Assembly: GCF_965283645.1 (NCBI RefSeq)
Contig: NZ_CBDIPG010000001.1
Coordinates: 5,394,001-5,458,000 of the forward strand
Source of the DNA: Kordia sp965283645
GTDB lineage: Bacteria; Bacteroidota; Bacteroidia; Flavobacteriales; Flavobacteriaceae
Reading direction: 5' to 3'
Length of the DNA stretch: 64,000 nt
Below, piece after piece: positions 44,903-53,355 of the stretch. Within the stretch, counting starts at the first letter, position 1. Every line of letters starts with the position of its first letter. The translations under genes and the position numbers were made by a program. The notes beneath the pieces are model-generated. The model was not told where the DNA came from. It ran no database searches and saw only the letters and a list, made by a program, of their open reading frames with translations.

Positions 44903-47158
44903 ATGAGTTTACAATTAGAAAAAAAAGGTAATAAAATATATGCGCCATTAACAAAAAAGTGGTTGCTAAACCAACCAGAAGAATTGGTAAGACAAGAATT
45001 TATTTGTAAACTAGTCAATGATTACGGTTATTCATTAAAGCAAATGGATCAAGAGGTAAAACTTACAACTTCTGTTAGAGGAACTGGTCGAGCAAGTGCA
45101 GATCTAGTTATCTGGAAAAGTGAAGAAGAAAAAAAGAAAAAGAAAACTGCTTTTCTTGTTGTTGAGCTTAAAGCCAATAATTTAAAACTAAAAGTTGAAG
45201 ATTGTTATCAAGGTTATAATTATGCAACTTGGAGTAGAGCAAAATTATTTGCTGTGAGTAATGGAAATGAATTACAAGTTTATAAAACAATAGAAGAAGA
45301 ACTTCCATTAAAACTTCAACCTGTAAATGATATTCCTTTAGCCAAAGATATTTACGACTCTGAAAAACTTGAAAAAGTATTAGCAAAAACTAAAGAGTTT
45401 ACTGGAAATGAATTTGCAAGACTACTGCATAAATGTCATAATATCATTAGAAATAATGATAAACTTGGACCAGCAGAATCATTTGATGAAATAAGTAAAA
45501 TTCTTTTCGTTAAAATAATGTATGAAAGAAACCCTAAACAAGAAGCTATTTTCTCGCTCAAACAATTTGAACAGCTAAAAGAAACCTATATTAAAAAGTT
45601 TGAAAAGGAAATAGAAAATGAAGTGAAATGGGAAGAAAAAGTAAAAGCAAAACTGATTAAGTCAGGTGAGTTTGAAGAAGCTGAGAAACAAGACTTAAAA
45701 ATCAAAAAACTTTTAACACAAGAAATTCCATCATATATGCAAAGCCTTTTTAAAGAGGTTAAAAGTAAATTTGAGGAAGATGGGATTTTTGAAGAAAATG
45801 AAAAAATCAAACTAAGAGAAAGTAGTTTCGAGCAAATTGTAAAGGAATTAGAAATATACAATTTAACAAGTACTAGCTCTGACGTTAAAGGAATTGCTTT
45901 TGAAAAGTTTTTAGGAAGAACTTTTAGAGGTGAATTAGGACAATTTTTTACGCCTAGAGTTATTGTTGACTTTATAGTTCACTTATTAGATCCTAAAGAA
46001 AGAGAGCTCGTTTGCGACCCTTGTGCTGGAAGTGGTGGATTTTTAATTAAATGTTTTGAAACTATTAAAGAGCAAATTGAAGTAGAATACATTAAACTAA
46101 AAACAGAGAAACAAAAAGAAATTTTTGGTGATGATTTAGAAAATATTGATGATGAAAAACTAAAAAAACAATACGAAACTTTTTTAAGTAAGGTTAATAA
46201 AGAAGAAGAAGCTAGAATCCAATTTTTATCACGCAAATCTATTTTTGGAACTGATGCAAACCCAAGAATGGCAAGAGTTTCAAAAATGAATATGATTATG
46301 CACGGAGATGGTCATAATGGAATTCATCATAATGATGGTTTATTAAATGTAAATGGGATTTTTAGAAATCGATTTGACGTAATAATTACAAACCCACCAT
46401 TTGGAACTAACTTAAAAAAGGATTCACCAGTTGTAGAAAATTCCGATAAATATACTAATCAAGCAGTTATAAACAGGTATCTCAAAGAATATGGGAAAGC
46501 TTATGAAGAAGAACTAAAACTGGTTACAAATAATGTAGGAGAATCAATTAGAGGACTATTTGACACAGGTAAAACTTCGGGAGCAACTGAAGTTCTATTT
46601 ATTGAAAGATGTTTAGATTTATTAAAACCTGGTGGAAGATTAGGTGTTGTTCTTCCAGAAGGAGTTTTGAACAGTTCTAATTTGCAAACTGCTAGAGAGT
46701 ATTATGAAGGTAGAGCAAAAATACTTCTACTTGTCTCCTTACCTCAAGACGTTTTTGTAAGTAGTGGAGCAACAGTAAAAACAAGTTTAGTTTTCTTAAA
46801 GAAATTCACGAAAGAAGAACAAGAAGAATACACGAAAATTTGTGATGATGCTGATAAAAAGATAAACGAAAAGTACAAAAACAAAGTTGAACCTTTAGAA
46901 AAGAAACTAAAATTAAAAGGAAAAGAGGCTTTAACATCAACGGAAAAGAAAATTGTTAGAGAAGAATTAAAAGTATTAAAATCTAAAATTCAAATTGAAA
47001 TCAAAGAAATTATAAGAGAACAGTTTGATTATGAAGTTCCTATTTCCGACATTCAAAAAGCAGGTATTACAACTACTGGAGCAAAAGGAGAAGATCAATT
47101 ACCAGAGCTTTTAAAACTCTACACAGATTATCGTATTAAAAATAAACTTTGGAATTAA
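44903..47158 (+). CDS. nuclease-methylase fusion, restriction-modification subunit (BcgI A/HsdM-like)
   Basis: 751 residues. The N-terminus (about 25-140) looks like the type I R-protein N-terminal nuclease: LVRQEFICKLVNDYGYSLKQ, ASADLVIW, AFLVVELKANN, a PD-(D/E)xK pattern. Methylase core: FLGRTFRGELGQFFTPR, motif I DPCAGSGGFL, FGTDANPRMARV, motif IV NPPFGT, then GGRLGVVLPEGVL and a Lys/Glu coiled coil. It would cut and methylate DNA together with the specificity subunit encoded 3 bp later. Because no separate HsdR gene is present, a two-subunit type IIB/BcgI-like layout fits better than classical type I. Confidence 0.88.
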   Translation: MSLQLEKKGNKIYAPLTKKWLLNQPEELVRQEFICKLVNDYGYSLKQMDQEVKLTTSVRGTGRASADLVIWKSEEEKKKKKTAFLVVELKANNLKLKVEDCYQGYNYATWSRAKLFAVSNGNELQVYKTIEEELPLKLQPVNDIPLAKDIYDSEKLEKVLAKTKEFTGNEFARLLHKCHNIIRNNDKLGPAESFDEISKILFVKIMYERNPKQEAIFSLKQFEQLKETYIKKFEKEIENEVKWEEKVKAKLIKSGEFEEAEKQDLKIKKLLTQEIPSYMQSLFKEVKSKFEEDGIFEENEKIKLRESSFEQIVKELEIYNLTSTSSDVKGIAFEKFLGRTFRGELGQFFTPRVIVDFIVHLLDPKERELVCDPCAGSGGFLIKCFETIKEQIEVEYIKLKTEKQKEIFGDDLENIDDEKLKKQYETFLSKVNKEEEARIQFLSRKSIFGTDANPRMARVSKMNMIMHGDGHNGIHHNDGLLNVNGIFRNRFDVIITNPPFGTNLKKDSPVVENSDKYTNQAVINRYLKEYGKAYEEELKLVTNNVGESIRGLFDTGKTSGATEVLFIERCLDLLKPGGRLGVVLPEGVLNSSNLQTAREYYEGRAKILLLVSLPQDVFVSSGATVKTSLVFLKKFTKEEQEEYTKICDDADKKINEKYKNKVEPLEKKLKLKGKEALTSTEKKIVREELKVLKSKIQIEIKEIIREQFDYEVPISDIQKAGITTTGAKGEDQLPELLKLYTDYRIKNKLWN

Positions 47159-47161
47159 TTT

Positions 47162-48523
47162 ATGAATACGATTTTAAAAACTATATCATATAAAAATCTT
47201 TCCAATTGGAGTGTTGCACATTTACTGGCAAACGATTTTGACTATAATGAAGAGTTTCCATTGGTTAGAATTGGTAATTTCTTGACTAGAAATAAGACTA
47301 GAATAGAAATAGAAGATGAAACCGTTTATAAACGTGTTACTATTCGTTTATATAATAAAGGTGTAAAGTTAAGAAATACCGAAATTGGTAAAAATATTGG
47401 TACTAAGAAACAGTTTTTAATTAAAAAAGGACATTTTTTATTGTCTAAAATTGATGCTCGAAATGGAGCATTTGGAATTGCAACGGATGAAGTTGATGGA
47501 GCGATAATAACAGCAGATTTCTTTGCTTACGATATTGACGAAACTAAAATAGATCCTCTATTTCTGGTATTAATAACAACAACTGAACAGTTTCAAAAAT
47601 TTGCTCAAAGCGCAAGTTCTGGTACTACAGGAAGGCAACGTATTGATGAAACTAAATTTTTAGATGTTAAGATACCTTTACCAACTATTGAAAGACAATT
47701 AAAAATTCTTGAAAAATATAGGAATGAAATAGAGTTGTCCAAGGAAATTAAAAATAAAATTCATAGTTCATCAAAGAATCAAGAGCAAGAATTATTTAAA
47801 AATCTTGGATTAACCTTTATAAAAAATAATAGAAAAAACAAAATACTTGACTTTGTTTCATTTAAAAATTTACAAACTTGGGGAGTTAACAAGCTTCTAT
47901 TAGAACAAGACTTTTTTAAGTCTGAATATTATAAACTTGAACCTTTAAAGAAGTTCTGTCAATTAATTAGAGGAGTAACCTATAAAAAAAGTAGTGAAAC
48001 AAATGGAGAAGGTTATAAAGTTTTAAGAGCTAATAATATCAATTTAGATAATACTTTGAATCTAGAAGATATTAAAACCATATCATTTAATGAACAGTTC
48101 TCTGATGAGAAAAGATTGAAACAAGATGATATTTTTATATGCCTAGCAAGTGGTTCAAAAAAGCATATTGGGAAAGTTGCTTACATAGAAAAAAACACAA
48201 ATTATTTTTTTGGTGGTTTTATGGGTGCAATTAGAATACAAAGTTCAGAATTACTTCCCGAGTTTCTCAACATAGTATTAAATTCTTCAATTTTTAATGA
48301 GTATTTGAGTTCTAAAATTTTTGGATCAAACATCAATAATTTGAACTCAGAATTACTATATAGTTTTAAAATTCCAGTACCATCATTAGAAATACAGAAT
48401 GAAATTATTTCAACCTTTTCTGATTATAAAAGTTCCTTAATTAAATTAAAAGAAGATTATTCTTTAAGCAGAGATAGAGCAATTCAAGAATTCATAAAAG
48501 AGATATTTAATGAAGCTAATTAG
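47162..48523 (+). CDS. hsdS: restriction-modification specificity subunit (HsdS-like)
   Basis: 453 residues with two target-recognition halves, each ending in a conserved coiled-coil spacer: IPLPTIERQLKILEKYRNEI in the first and IPVPSLEIQNEIISTFSDYK in the second. Typical half-sites FPLVRIGNFL and FCQLIRGVTYKK. It reads the target sequence for the fused nuclease-methylase. Its 3' end overlaps the next gene by 14 bp, so the AAA-TOPRIM protein is translated with it. Confidence 0.9.
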   Translation: MNTILKTISYKNLSNWSVAHLLANDFDYNEEFPLVRIGNFLTRNKTRIEIEDETVYKRVTIRLYNKGVKLRNTEIGKNIGTKKQFLIKKGHFLLSKIDARNGAFGIATDEVDGAIITADFFAYDIDETKIDPLFLVLITTTEQFQKFAQSASSGTTGRQRIDETKFLDVKIPLPTIERQLKILEKYRNEIELSKEIKNKIHSSSKNQEQELFKNLGLTFIKNNRKNKILDFVSFKNLQTWGVNKLLLEQDFFKSEYYKLEPLKKFCQLIRGVTYKKSSETNGEGYKVLRANNINLDNTLNLEDIKTISFNEQFSDEKRLKQDDIFICLASGSKKHIGKVAYIEKNTNYFFGGFMGAIRIQSSELLPEFLNIVLNSSIFNEYLSSKIFGSNINNLNSELLYSFKIPVPSLEIQNEIISTFSDYKSSLIKLKEDYSLSRDRAIQEFIKEIFNEAN

Positions 48524-50183
48524 TTTAAAAATTAACCAATTCAAAAATCTAAATAATTTCGAATTAGATTTTTCAGGTAAAAATGGAATGACCGTTTTAA
48601 TTGGGAATAATGGTTGCGGTAAGAGTAATATTATAGAAGCAATTAGCGGAATATTCAAAAGTCTTTATCTAATAACTGACACTTCAAAACGTGTAGATTT
48701 CGATTTTGAATTAGATTATTCAATCAATGTTGCAGAAACCAATCACGAAATGAAAGTAATATTTGCAGACAATACGTTTACTATAACTTCAAATCAAGAT
48801 GGTAATATTACACAAGCTAATACACAACGATATTTACCAAGTCAATTAGTTGCTTTGTATAGTGGAGAAGAATTAAGACTATGGAAAGAATATTACGAGA
48901 GTTTCTATCTAAATTATAATACTGCAATTATTGGTAATACCAAAAACATTGAAAGCTCGCAACAAATGCTTTATATCAATAAGTATTATTGGGATATTGC
49001 CTTATTAGTTATGCTCGCAAATGATTTAGATTTATCTGAAATTATAGGAGATATTACTTTAGAAACAATTGACATAACATTCAATCTAGAAAACGTAAAC
49101 AAATTTGCAAAAATTAACACTAACGAAACCCTAAGTTTTGTTGGCAAACTATCTAATAAACAAGATTCCATTTCTGTTAATCTAGATGATTTCAAAGAGC
49201 TTGCAGATTATGAATCTGCAATTAGAATGTATAAGTTTTTAAGTGTCTCTTATCTTCCTAAAGCAGAAAGCAATAAATTAATAACCAATATTGATTTAAC
49301 TTTTAGTAATGGTACAAAAACAAATTCTTTTAGTGAAGGGGAAAAGAAAAAAATATTGCTAAAACTGGTGATGGAAGTTTTAGCAGATGATAAAAGTTTA
49401 GTTCTTTTAGACGAGCCAGACTCTCATATTCATATTGCTCATAAAAAGCAAATTAAGGAAATGATAGAGAATTCAGAGAGAGAATCTATTTTAACAACGC
49501 ACTCACCTACTCTAATGAATGTTTTTGATGAACATTTAGTATTTCTAGAAAATGGAGAAATTAAAGGAAAAGAAAAATCTGAAATCTTAGACGATATTTC
49601 TGGTAGTTCAATGTCTGATGCTCAAAAAATCATTTTACTTAATTCAAATACAGATATTTTAATTGTTGAAGGAAAAACTGATGAAACCTATATTGAAACT
49701 GCATTAGAAAAGCTTAAACCAACAAACCCAGAATATTCAGCCTTAGAGTTTAACTTTCTATATATGGGAGGAAGTGATCCTGAAGTTTTAAAGAATCTTT
49801 CAGACAAATTCCCTGCAAAAGAAGGACAAACAATTATAGCTTTATTTGACAGAGATACAGCAGGTTCAAAAATCATAAAGTCAGATAAACTTTTAAACTT
49901 TCAGGGAACTAATGATCAATTTACAGGTGGCAAAGTAAAAGATATTGAAATTCGCTTGATACCCAAAAAAGATGGTTTTACATATTCAAATTTTGAAATA
50001 GAAGATTATTTTCCAATAGAAAAATGTCGTGATTTTATGTTTAATGGTTTTAATTCATTTAAAGATCTGAAACCTAAATTTAAGAAAGCGGAATTTGCAG
50101 AAGAATGTAAAAATTTTGATGCAACCGATTTTGAAGGATTTAAAAAGTTATTTGATATGATATTAGAAATCAAAGCAGACTAA
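48510..50183 (+). CDS. AAA-TOPRIM protein (OLD/PARIS-type nuclease)
   Basis: 557 residues. N-terminal SMC/RecF-like ATPase: Walker A IGNNGCGKSN (about 31-40), signature SFSEGEKKKI, Walker B LVLLDEPDSHIH and switch His in TTHSP. C-terminal TOPRIM: ILIVEGKTDETYIE (catalytic Glu) and ALFDRDTAG (Asp-x-Asp), then FEIEDYFPIEK, which recalls the DUF4435 nuclease of PARIS systems. Known relatives are OLD/GajA nucleases and fused AriA-AriB; all act in phage defence. Coupled to hsdS by a 14-bp overlap. Which of the three it belongs to cannot be settled by eye. Confidence 0.8.
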   Translation: MKLISLKINQFKNLNNFELDFSGKNGMTVLIGNNGCGKSNIIEAISGIFKSLYLITDTSKRVDFDFELDYSINVAETNHEMKVIFADNTFTITSNQDGNITQANTQRYLPSQLVALYSGEELRLWKEYYESFYLNYNTAIIGNTKNIESSQQMLYINKYYWDIALLVMLANDLDLSEIIGDITLETIDITFNLENVNKFAKINTNETLSFVGKLSNKQDSISVNLDDFKELADYESAIRMYKFLSVSYLPKAESNKLITNIDLTFSNGTKTNSFSEGEKKKILLKLVMEVLADDKSLVLLDEPDSHIHIAHKKQIKEMIENSERESILTTHSPTLMNVFDEHLVFLENGEIKGKEKSEILDDISGSSMSDAQKIILLNSNTDILIVEGKTDETYIETALEKLKPTNPEYSALEFNFLYMGGSDPEVLKNLSDKFPAKEGQTIIALFDRDTAGSKIIKSDKLLNFQGTNDQFTGGKVKDIEIRLIPKKDGFTYSNFEIEDYFPIEKCRDFMFNGFNSFKDLKPKFKKAEFAEECKNFDATDFEGFKKLFDMILEIKAD

Positions 50184-50228
50184 ATAAATATTCTTAACAT
50201 TTCCCCTTTATTTTAAAAACATTCTTTC

Positions 50229-50531
50229 TTAATTTGTAATAACATCAAGCAAATTCTCCAAATCCTTTTTTGTACTAATACGATACACTTCATTTTGATA
50301 TTCAACAAAGCCATTTAGCAAAGAATTTCCTTTTGTTGTATTAAACAGTTGCCGAATGTCCACATTTAAAGTATCAGCAATTTTCAAAAGAACTTCTTGA
50401 CGTGGTAAGCTTTGCCCTTTTACGATGTTTGACATAGCAGTTTCAGAAATCCCCACTTTTACAGCAAGTTCTTTACCTTTGATGCCTTTTTCTTTAAGTA
50501 TTTCCTTTACTCGTAAAATTCCCATAATCAC
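50229..50531 (-). CDS. XRE-family transcriptional regulator
   Basis: 100 residues. Complete helix-turn-helix: VKEILKEKGIKGKELAVKVG, then ETAMSNIVKGQSLPRQEVLL and LNVDIRQLF, followed by a short C-terminal segment. ATG at 50525 is an equally good start. Convergent with the AAA-TOPRIM gene, 45 bp apart. Likely represses an island gene, possibly the restriction operon or the divergent small gene at 50662. Confidence 0.88.
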   Translation of the reverse strand: MIMGILRVKEILKEKGIKGKELAVKVGISETAMSNIVKGQSLPRQEVLLKIADTLNVDIRQLFNTTKGNSLLNGFVEYQNEVYRISTKKDLENLLDVITN

Positions 50532-50599
50532 TATTTTCTAAACAAATGTAGTAAATAGTAGTTAGACTTTTATTATTTATGTTTCAATCATATATTAAG

Positions 50600-50630
50600 T
50601 TGTATTTAATATGATTTAAGCTTATATTTG
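50600..50630 (+). promoter_or_regulatory. promoter of the small island gene
   Basis: TTG at 50600 and TATATTTG at 50623-50630, separated by 20 bp, match the Bacteroidetes -33/-7 promoter. The start codon is 32 bp downstream. Confidence 0.55.
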
Positions 50631-50661
50631 ACACTATCAAATAACAGTTAAACTTATATTT

Positions 50662-50901
50662 ATGACAAGTCAAAAAGAAGTAAACAAAGTTTTAGTAAAA
50701 GAACTCAAACAAACTAAAACAGAATTAGCAAACTGCAAAAAGAGTTTTGAAGTTGAAAAGAACATCAAGAACGGTTTGTATTTTTTCATTCTTAAAAACG
50801 ATCTATTAAACATGCTACGGCAGTTTCGTAAAACGAATGATTATCAAACAGGAGATTATCATATCAAATCATTAGAATTTTTGATTGATAATTTAGCCTA
50901 A
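50662..50901 (+). CDS. small helical island protein of unknown function
   Basis: 79 residues, charged N-terminal coiled coil (VLVKELKQTKTELANCKKSF) followed by FFILKNDLLNMLRQF and HIKSLEFLIDN. No family recognised. It has a good promoter and lies divergently from the XRE gene, close to the right end of the island. Confidence 0.6.
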   Translation: MTSQKEVNKVLVKELKQTKTELANCKKSFEVEKNIKNGLYFFILKNDLLNMLRQFRKTNDYQTGDYHIKSLEFLIDNLA

Positions 50902-50972
50902 GATAAAAGATTAATATCTATGTATAGACTTGTCTAAAAAGTTATTTGAAATTAGAAGGAAAAAACGTAGTT

Positions 50973-50998
50973 CTGTCAACGATATTGTCAACTCAAAA
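50973..50998. repeat. integrase arm-type direct repeat, right copy
   Basis: CTGTCAACGATATTGTCAAC then TCAAAA, 25/26 identical to 41002-41027 and in the same orientation; TGTCAAC sites at 50974 and 50986 keep the 12-bp spacing. Lies 39 bp inside the right junction. Confidence 0.65.
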
Positions 50999-51001
50999 AA
51001 T

Positions 51002-51036
51002 AAACCCTTGAAAATCAAATGATTAACAAGGGTTTT
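51002..51036 (-). terminator. terminator directly after tRNA-Ser
   Basis: AAACCCTTG and CAAGGGTTT form a 9-bp stem with a 16-base A/T loop, beginning 2 bp after the tRNA. It belongs to the island side of the junction, so the element brought the tRNA a replacement terminator. Confidence 0.6.
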
Positions 51037-51059
51037 GCGGAGAAAGAGGGATTCGAACC
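51037..51059. other. attR: 3' end of the intact tRNA-Ser
   Basis: GCGGAGAAAGAGGGATTCGA plus ACC; it covers the acceptor and T-arm end of the tRNA and is repeated at 40871. The tRNA stays functional because the island restores the identical 3' end. Confidence 0.8.
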
Positions 51060-51122
51060 CCCGGACCTGTTACAGTCAACAGTTTTCAAGACTGCCGCAT
51101 TCGACCACTCTGCCATTTCTCC
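51038..51122 (-). tRNA. tRNA-Ser (anticodon UGA)
   Basis: 85 nt. Acceptor GGAGAAA pairs TTTCTCC with discriminator G; D arm TGGCAGAGTGGTCGAATGCG; anticodon loop CTTGAAA (anticodon TGA at 51088-51086) on a 5-bp stem; long variable arm of serine tRNAs; T arm GGGGGTTCGAATCCC. CCA is not encoded. It is the insertion site of the island. Confidence 0.96.
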
Positions 51123-51530
51123 TGAGTGCCTCATCAGGTATTCCCTGAATGCGGATGCAAATATAGAAACCTTTTTTAAAATTGAAAACAAAAAAGGAAC
51201 TTTTTTAATAAAAAAATAATGAAAAACCCACAACACGTTTTTAACATATTGTAGGTCTTGTAGTTATACTATAGCGGATATTGACTCATTGGTAAAACCA
51301 ACAAAGTGTATTAGTTGTCTTAGGTTACGGTACAACATCCTAAGATAAAGTACAATTTTCACCTTTTACTGGTTGTTGTTGTAAGTTTGATATTGATTTT
51401 TGTGTACCAATACTCCTTTTAAGCTTTGTTTGTTAATGGTCTAAAACGTTGGTTACGAGTATGATATTGTAAATAAGTATAGGAGTGAAAACATATATTA
51501 AAAGAAAGTGTTTGCATCTTACATGATTAA
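51123..51530. other. intergenic region upstream of tRNA-Ser
   Basis: Holds the tRNA promoter; otherwise about 350 bp with no gene-like frame or clear hairpin. Confidence 0.4.
51158..51192 (-). promoter_or_regulatory. promoter of tRNA-Ser
   Basis: On the minus strand TATATTTG (51165-51158) lies 36 nt before the tRNA, with a TTTTTTG box upstream near 51192. Fits the Bacteroidetes -7 consensus; the -33 spacing is a little long. Confidence 0.5.
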
Positions 51531-51920
51531 TTATGTAATAGATATCGGGTTTTTATCATCATCAATAGCTACAAATGTAAAGAAACCTGTAACGGCTTTT
51601 TTGCGGCCATCTGTATACATATTTTCTCTAAAAATATCTACCTGTACCACACAACTGGTATTTCCTACTTTTACAACTTTAGCAATAAGTTCTACCAAAG
51701 TTCCTTGCGGAATTGGTTCTGTAAAATCAATTTTATCGGTTGAAACGGTTACAACTTTCTTTCGACTAAATCGGGTAGCGCAAATAAAAGATGCTTCGTC
51801 CATAAGTTGCAATGCGGTTCCTCCAAACAGTGTATCATAATGATTGGTTGTATTAGGAAAAACGGCTTTAAATATGTGAGTCTGAGAACTTTCTATGCGA
51901 GCTAATGTATGTGTATCCAT
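51531..51920 (-). CDS. acyl-CoA thioesterase, hotdog fold (YciA-like)
   Basis: 129 residues from the ATG at 51920 (the frame opens 27 bp earlier). Hotdog-fold pattern: HYDTLFGGTALQLMDEASFI with the catalytic-type Asp, VVTVSTDKIDFTEPIPQGTL, VGNTSCVVQVDIFREN, AVTGFFTFVAID. Hydrolyses acyl-CoA to free acid and CoA in the cytoplasm; substrate length unknown. Single gene, divergent from the nitroreductase. Confidence 0.92.
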   Translation of the reverse strand: MDTHTLARIESSQTHIFKAVFPNTTNHYDTLFGGTALQLMDEASFICATRFSRKKVVTVSTDKIDFTEPIPQGTLVELIAKVVKVGNTSCVVQVDIFRENMYTDGRKKAVTGFFTFVAIDDDKNPISIT

Positions 51921-51994
51921 GAAGGTTGTATTTTGTTTATAAGGCAATTAATTTAATCTATAGGAAACAACAAGCTTTCCCTTTTAGTATTGTG

Positions 51995-52002
51995 TATTTT
52001 TG
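51995..52002 (+). promoter_or_regulatory. -7 element of the nitroreductase gene
   Basis: TATTTTTG matches TAnnTTTG, 36 bp before the ATG at 52039; it also argues against the upstream start at 52000, which would lie inside the promoter. Confidence 0.45.
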
Positions 52003-52038
52003 TGTGATAATAATTTAATCGAATCAAAGATAGAACAT

Positions 52039-52668
52039 ATGCAAATAGTAGATAGTTTAAAATGGAGATATGCAACGAAAAAGTTTGATGCAACTCGTTT
52101 TTTAACCACAGCACAACTAAATACACTCAAAGAAGCATTTAACCTAACAGCTACTTCGTACGGATTACAACCTATACGCTTAGTAGTCATTCAAAATAAA
52201 GAATTACAAGAACAATTGGTACCACATTCGTGGAATCAACGCCAAGTAGCTGATGCTTCACATTTGTTAGTTATCTGTATAGAAAATACTGTTGATGAAG
52301 CTTCAATTGAAGCATATTTTAATCGTGTAAAAGCAATTCGTAACACGCCTGACGAAATTTTAATGCCTTTTAAAGGGTTTATGCTTGAATCTTTCTCCAA
52401 AAAAACACCTGAAGAATTAAACACTTGGGCATCAAAACAAGCATACATTGCCTTAGGTAACTTGCTAACGGTGTGTGGTGTAGAACAAATTGATGCTTGT
52501 CCAATGGAAGGATTTTCACCTGAAAAATATGATGAAATTTTAGGATTGGAAGCACACGGACTTTCTTCAACATTAGTATTGCCTGTAGGTTACAGAGCGG
52601 AAGATGACATGTTTGCCGATTTTAAAAAAGTACGTAAGTCTTTAGAAGAAAGTATATTGGAATTGTAA
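52039..52668 (+). CDS. NAD(P)H-dependent nitroreductase family oxidoreductase
   Basis: 209 residues from the ATG at 52039. FMN-binding pattern: LKWRYATKKFDATRF, SYGLQPIRLVVI, FMLESFSKKTPEELNTWASK, EQIDACPMEGFSPEKYDEIL and VLPVGYRAEDD, close to the NfsB/flavodoxin-reductase-like branch. Homodimer with FMN; reduces nitro or quinone substrates with NAD(P)H. Single gene with its own promoter. Confidence 0.93.
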   Translation: MQIVDSLKWRYATKKFDATRFLTTAQLNTLKEAFNLTATSYGLQPIRLVVIQNKELQEQLVPHSWNQRQVADASHLLVICIENTVDEASIEAYFNRVKAIRNTPDEILMPFKGFMLESFSKKTPEELNTWASKQAYIALGNLLTVCGVEQIDACPMEGFSPEKYDEILGLEAHGLSSTLVLPVGYRAEDDMFADFKKVRKSLEESILEL

Positions 52669-52684
52669 TAAATTGGCAAGATTA

Positions 52685-52714
52685 TTGTTTTAAAGGTAGA
52701 AAAATATATATTTG
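52685..52714 (+). promoter_or_regulatory. promoter of the thioredoxin-like gene
   Basis: TTG at 52685 and TATATTTG at 52707-52714, 19 bp apart, 25 bp before the ATG. Good match to the Bacteroidetes consensus. Confidence 0.55.
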
Positions 52715-52739
52715 TTTATTGCCTTATAACACAACACAC

Positions 52740-53195
52740 ATGAAAAAATTTCTGTTTTTAGCCGTTTTATTTATTGGATTTTCGGTAACTGCCCAAGAAG
52801 AAGTAAAACTTACTTGGTTAACTGACTTTGAAGAAGCGAAGAAAATTTCTAAAAAGACAAAAAAACCAATCTTAATCTATTTTACGGGAAGCGATTGGTG
52901 TCCACCTTGTAAAATGCTAAAAGAAGATTTCTTTTACACAGAAAAATTCCAAAAGAAAGCTGAAAACTTTGTACTAGTAATGGCTGACTTTCCAAGACGT
53001 ATTGATATTATTACGGTAGATCAACGTGAAGAAAACATAAAACTTGCAAGAAAATACAATACCAAAAGTAAATTCCCAAACATTGTTGCTGTAGATCATA
53101 AAGGAAAAGAAATAGACAATATAATGTCCTACAATATGATGCGTGACACTTCAAGACATTATAAGTTTCTTGAAAAAATAATGAAAAAGTATTAA
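52740..53195 (+). CDS. secreted thioredoxin-family protein
   Basis: 151 residues from the ATG at 52740, giving a signal peptide (MKKFLFLAVLFIGFSVTAQ). Thioredoxin fold of the thioredoxin_7/DUF255-like kind: DFEEAKKISKKTKKPILIYF, active site SDWCPPCKML, then FPNIVAVDHKG with the cis-Pro. Probably a periplasmic disulfide or thiol exchange protein. Single gene with its own promoter and terminator. Confidence 0.9.
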   Translation: MKKFLFLAVLFIGFSVTAQEEVKLTWLTDFEEAKKISKKTKKPILIYFTGSDWCPPCKMLKEDFFYTEKFQKKAENFVLVMADFPRRIDIITVDQREENIKLARKYNTKSKFPNIVAVDHKGKEIDNIMSYNMMRDTSRHYKFLEKIMKKY

Positions 53196-53215
53196 TACAA
53201 TACACATAAAAAATT

Positions 53216-53257
53216 AACCTCTTTTCTCTATTTTTGTATACAGAAAAGAGGTTTTTT
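53216..53257 (+). terminator. intrinsic terminator of the thioredoxin-like gene
   Basis: AACCTCTTTTCT and AGAAAAGAGG form a 10-bp stem followed by TTTTTT, 20 bp past the stop. Confidence 0.8.
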
Positions 53258-53355
53258 AATTTTATAGAATTAACTTTTTAATTGATGAATATATCGATCA
53301 GAAAAAAGGTTATGAGAAGAATATTATTGAATACAAATTAGTAAAAAAATAAACG

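Larger units (their letters stand above)
40871..51059. mobile_element. 10.2 kb integrative element inserted at tRNA-Ser(UGA)
   Basis: Bounded by a 23-bp direct repeat of the tRNA-Ser 3' end (21/23 identical at 40871 and 51037). Inside: tyrosine integrase next to the left end, a hypothetical gene, an excisionase-like protein, a rolling-circle-type replication protein, a nuclease-methylase/specificity/AAA-TOPRIM operon, an XRE regulator and a small protein. A 26-bp direct repeat with TGTCAAC pairs lies just inside each end. No conjugation genes, so it is probably a mobilisable or satellite element. Confidence 0.85.
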
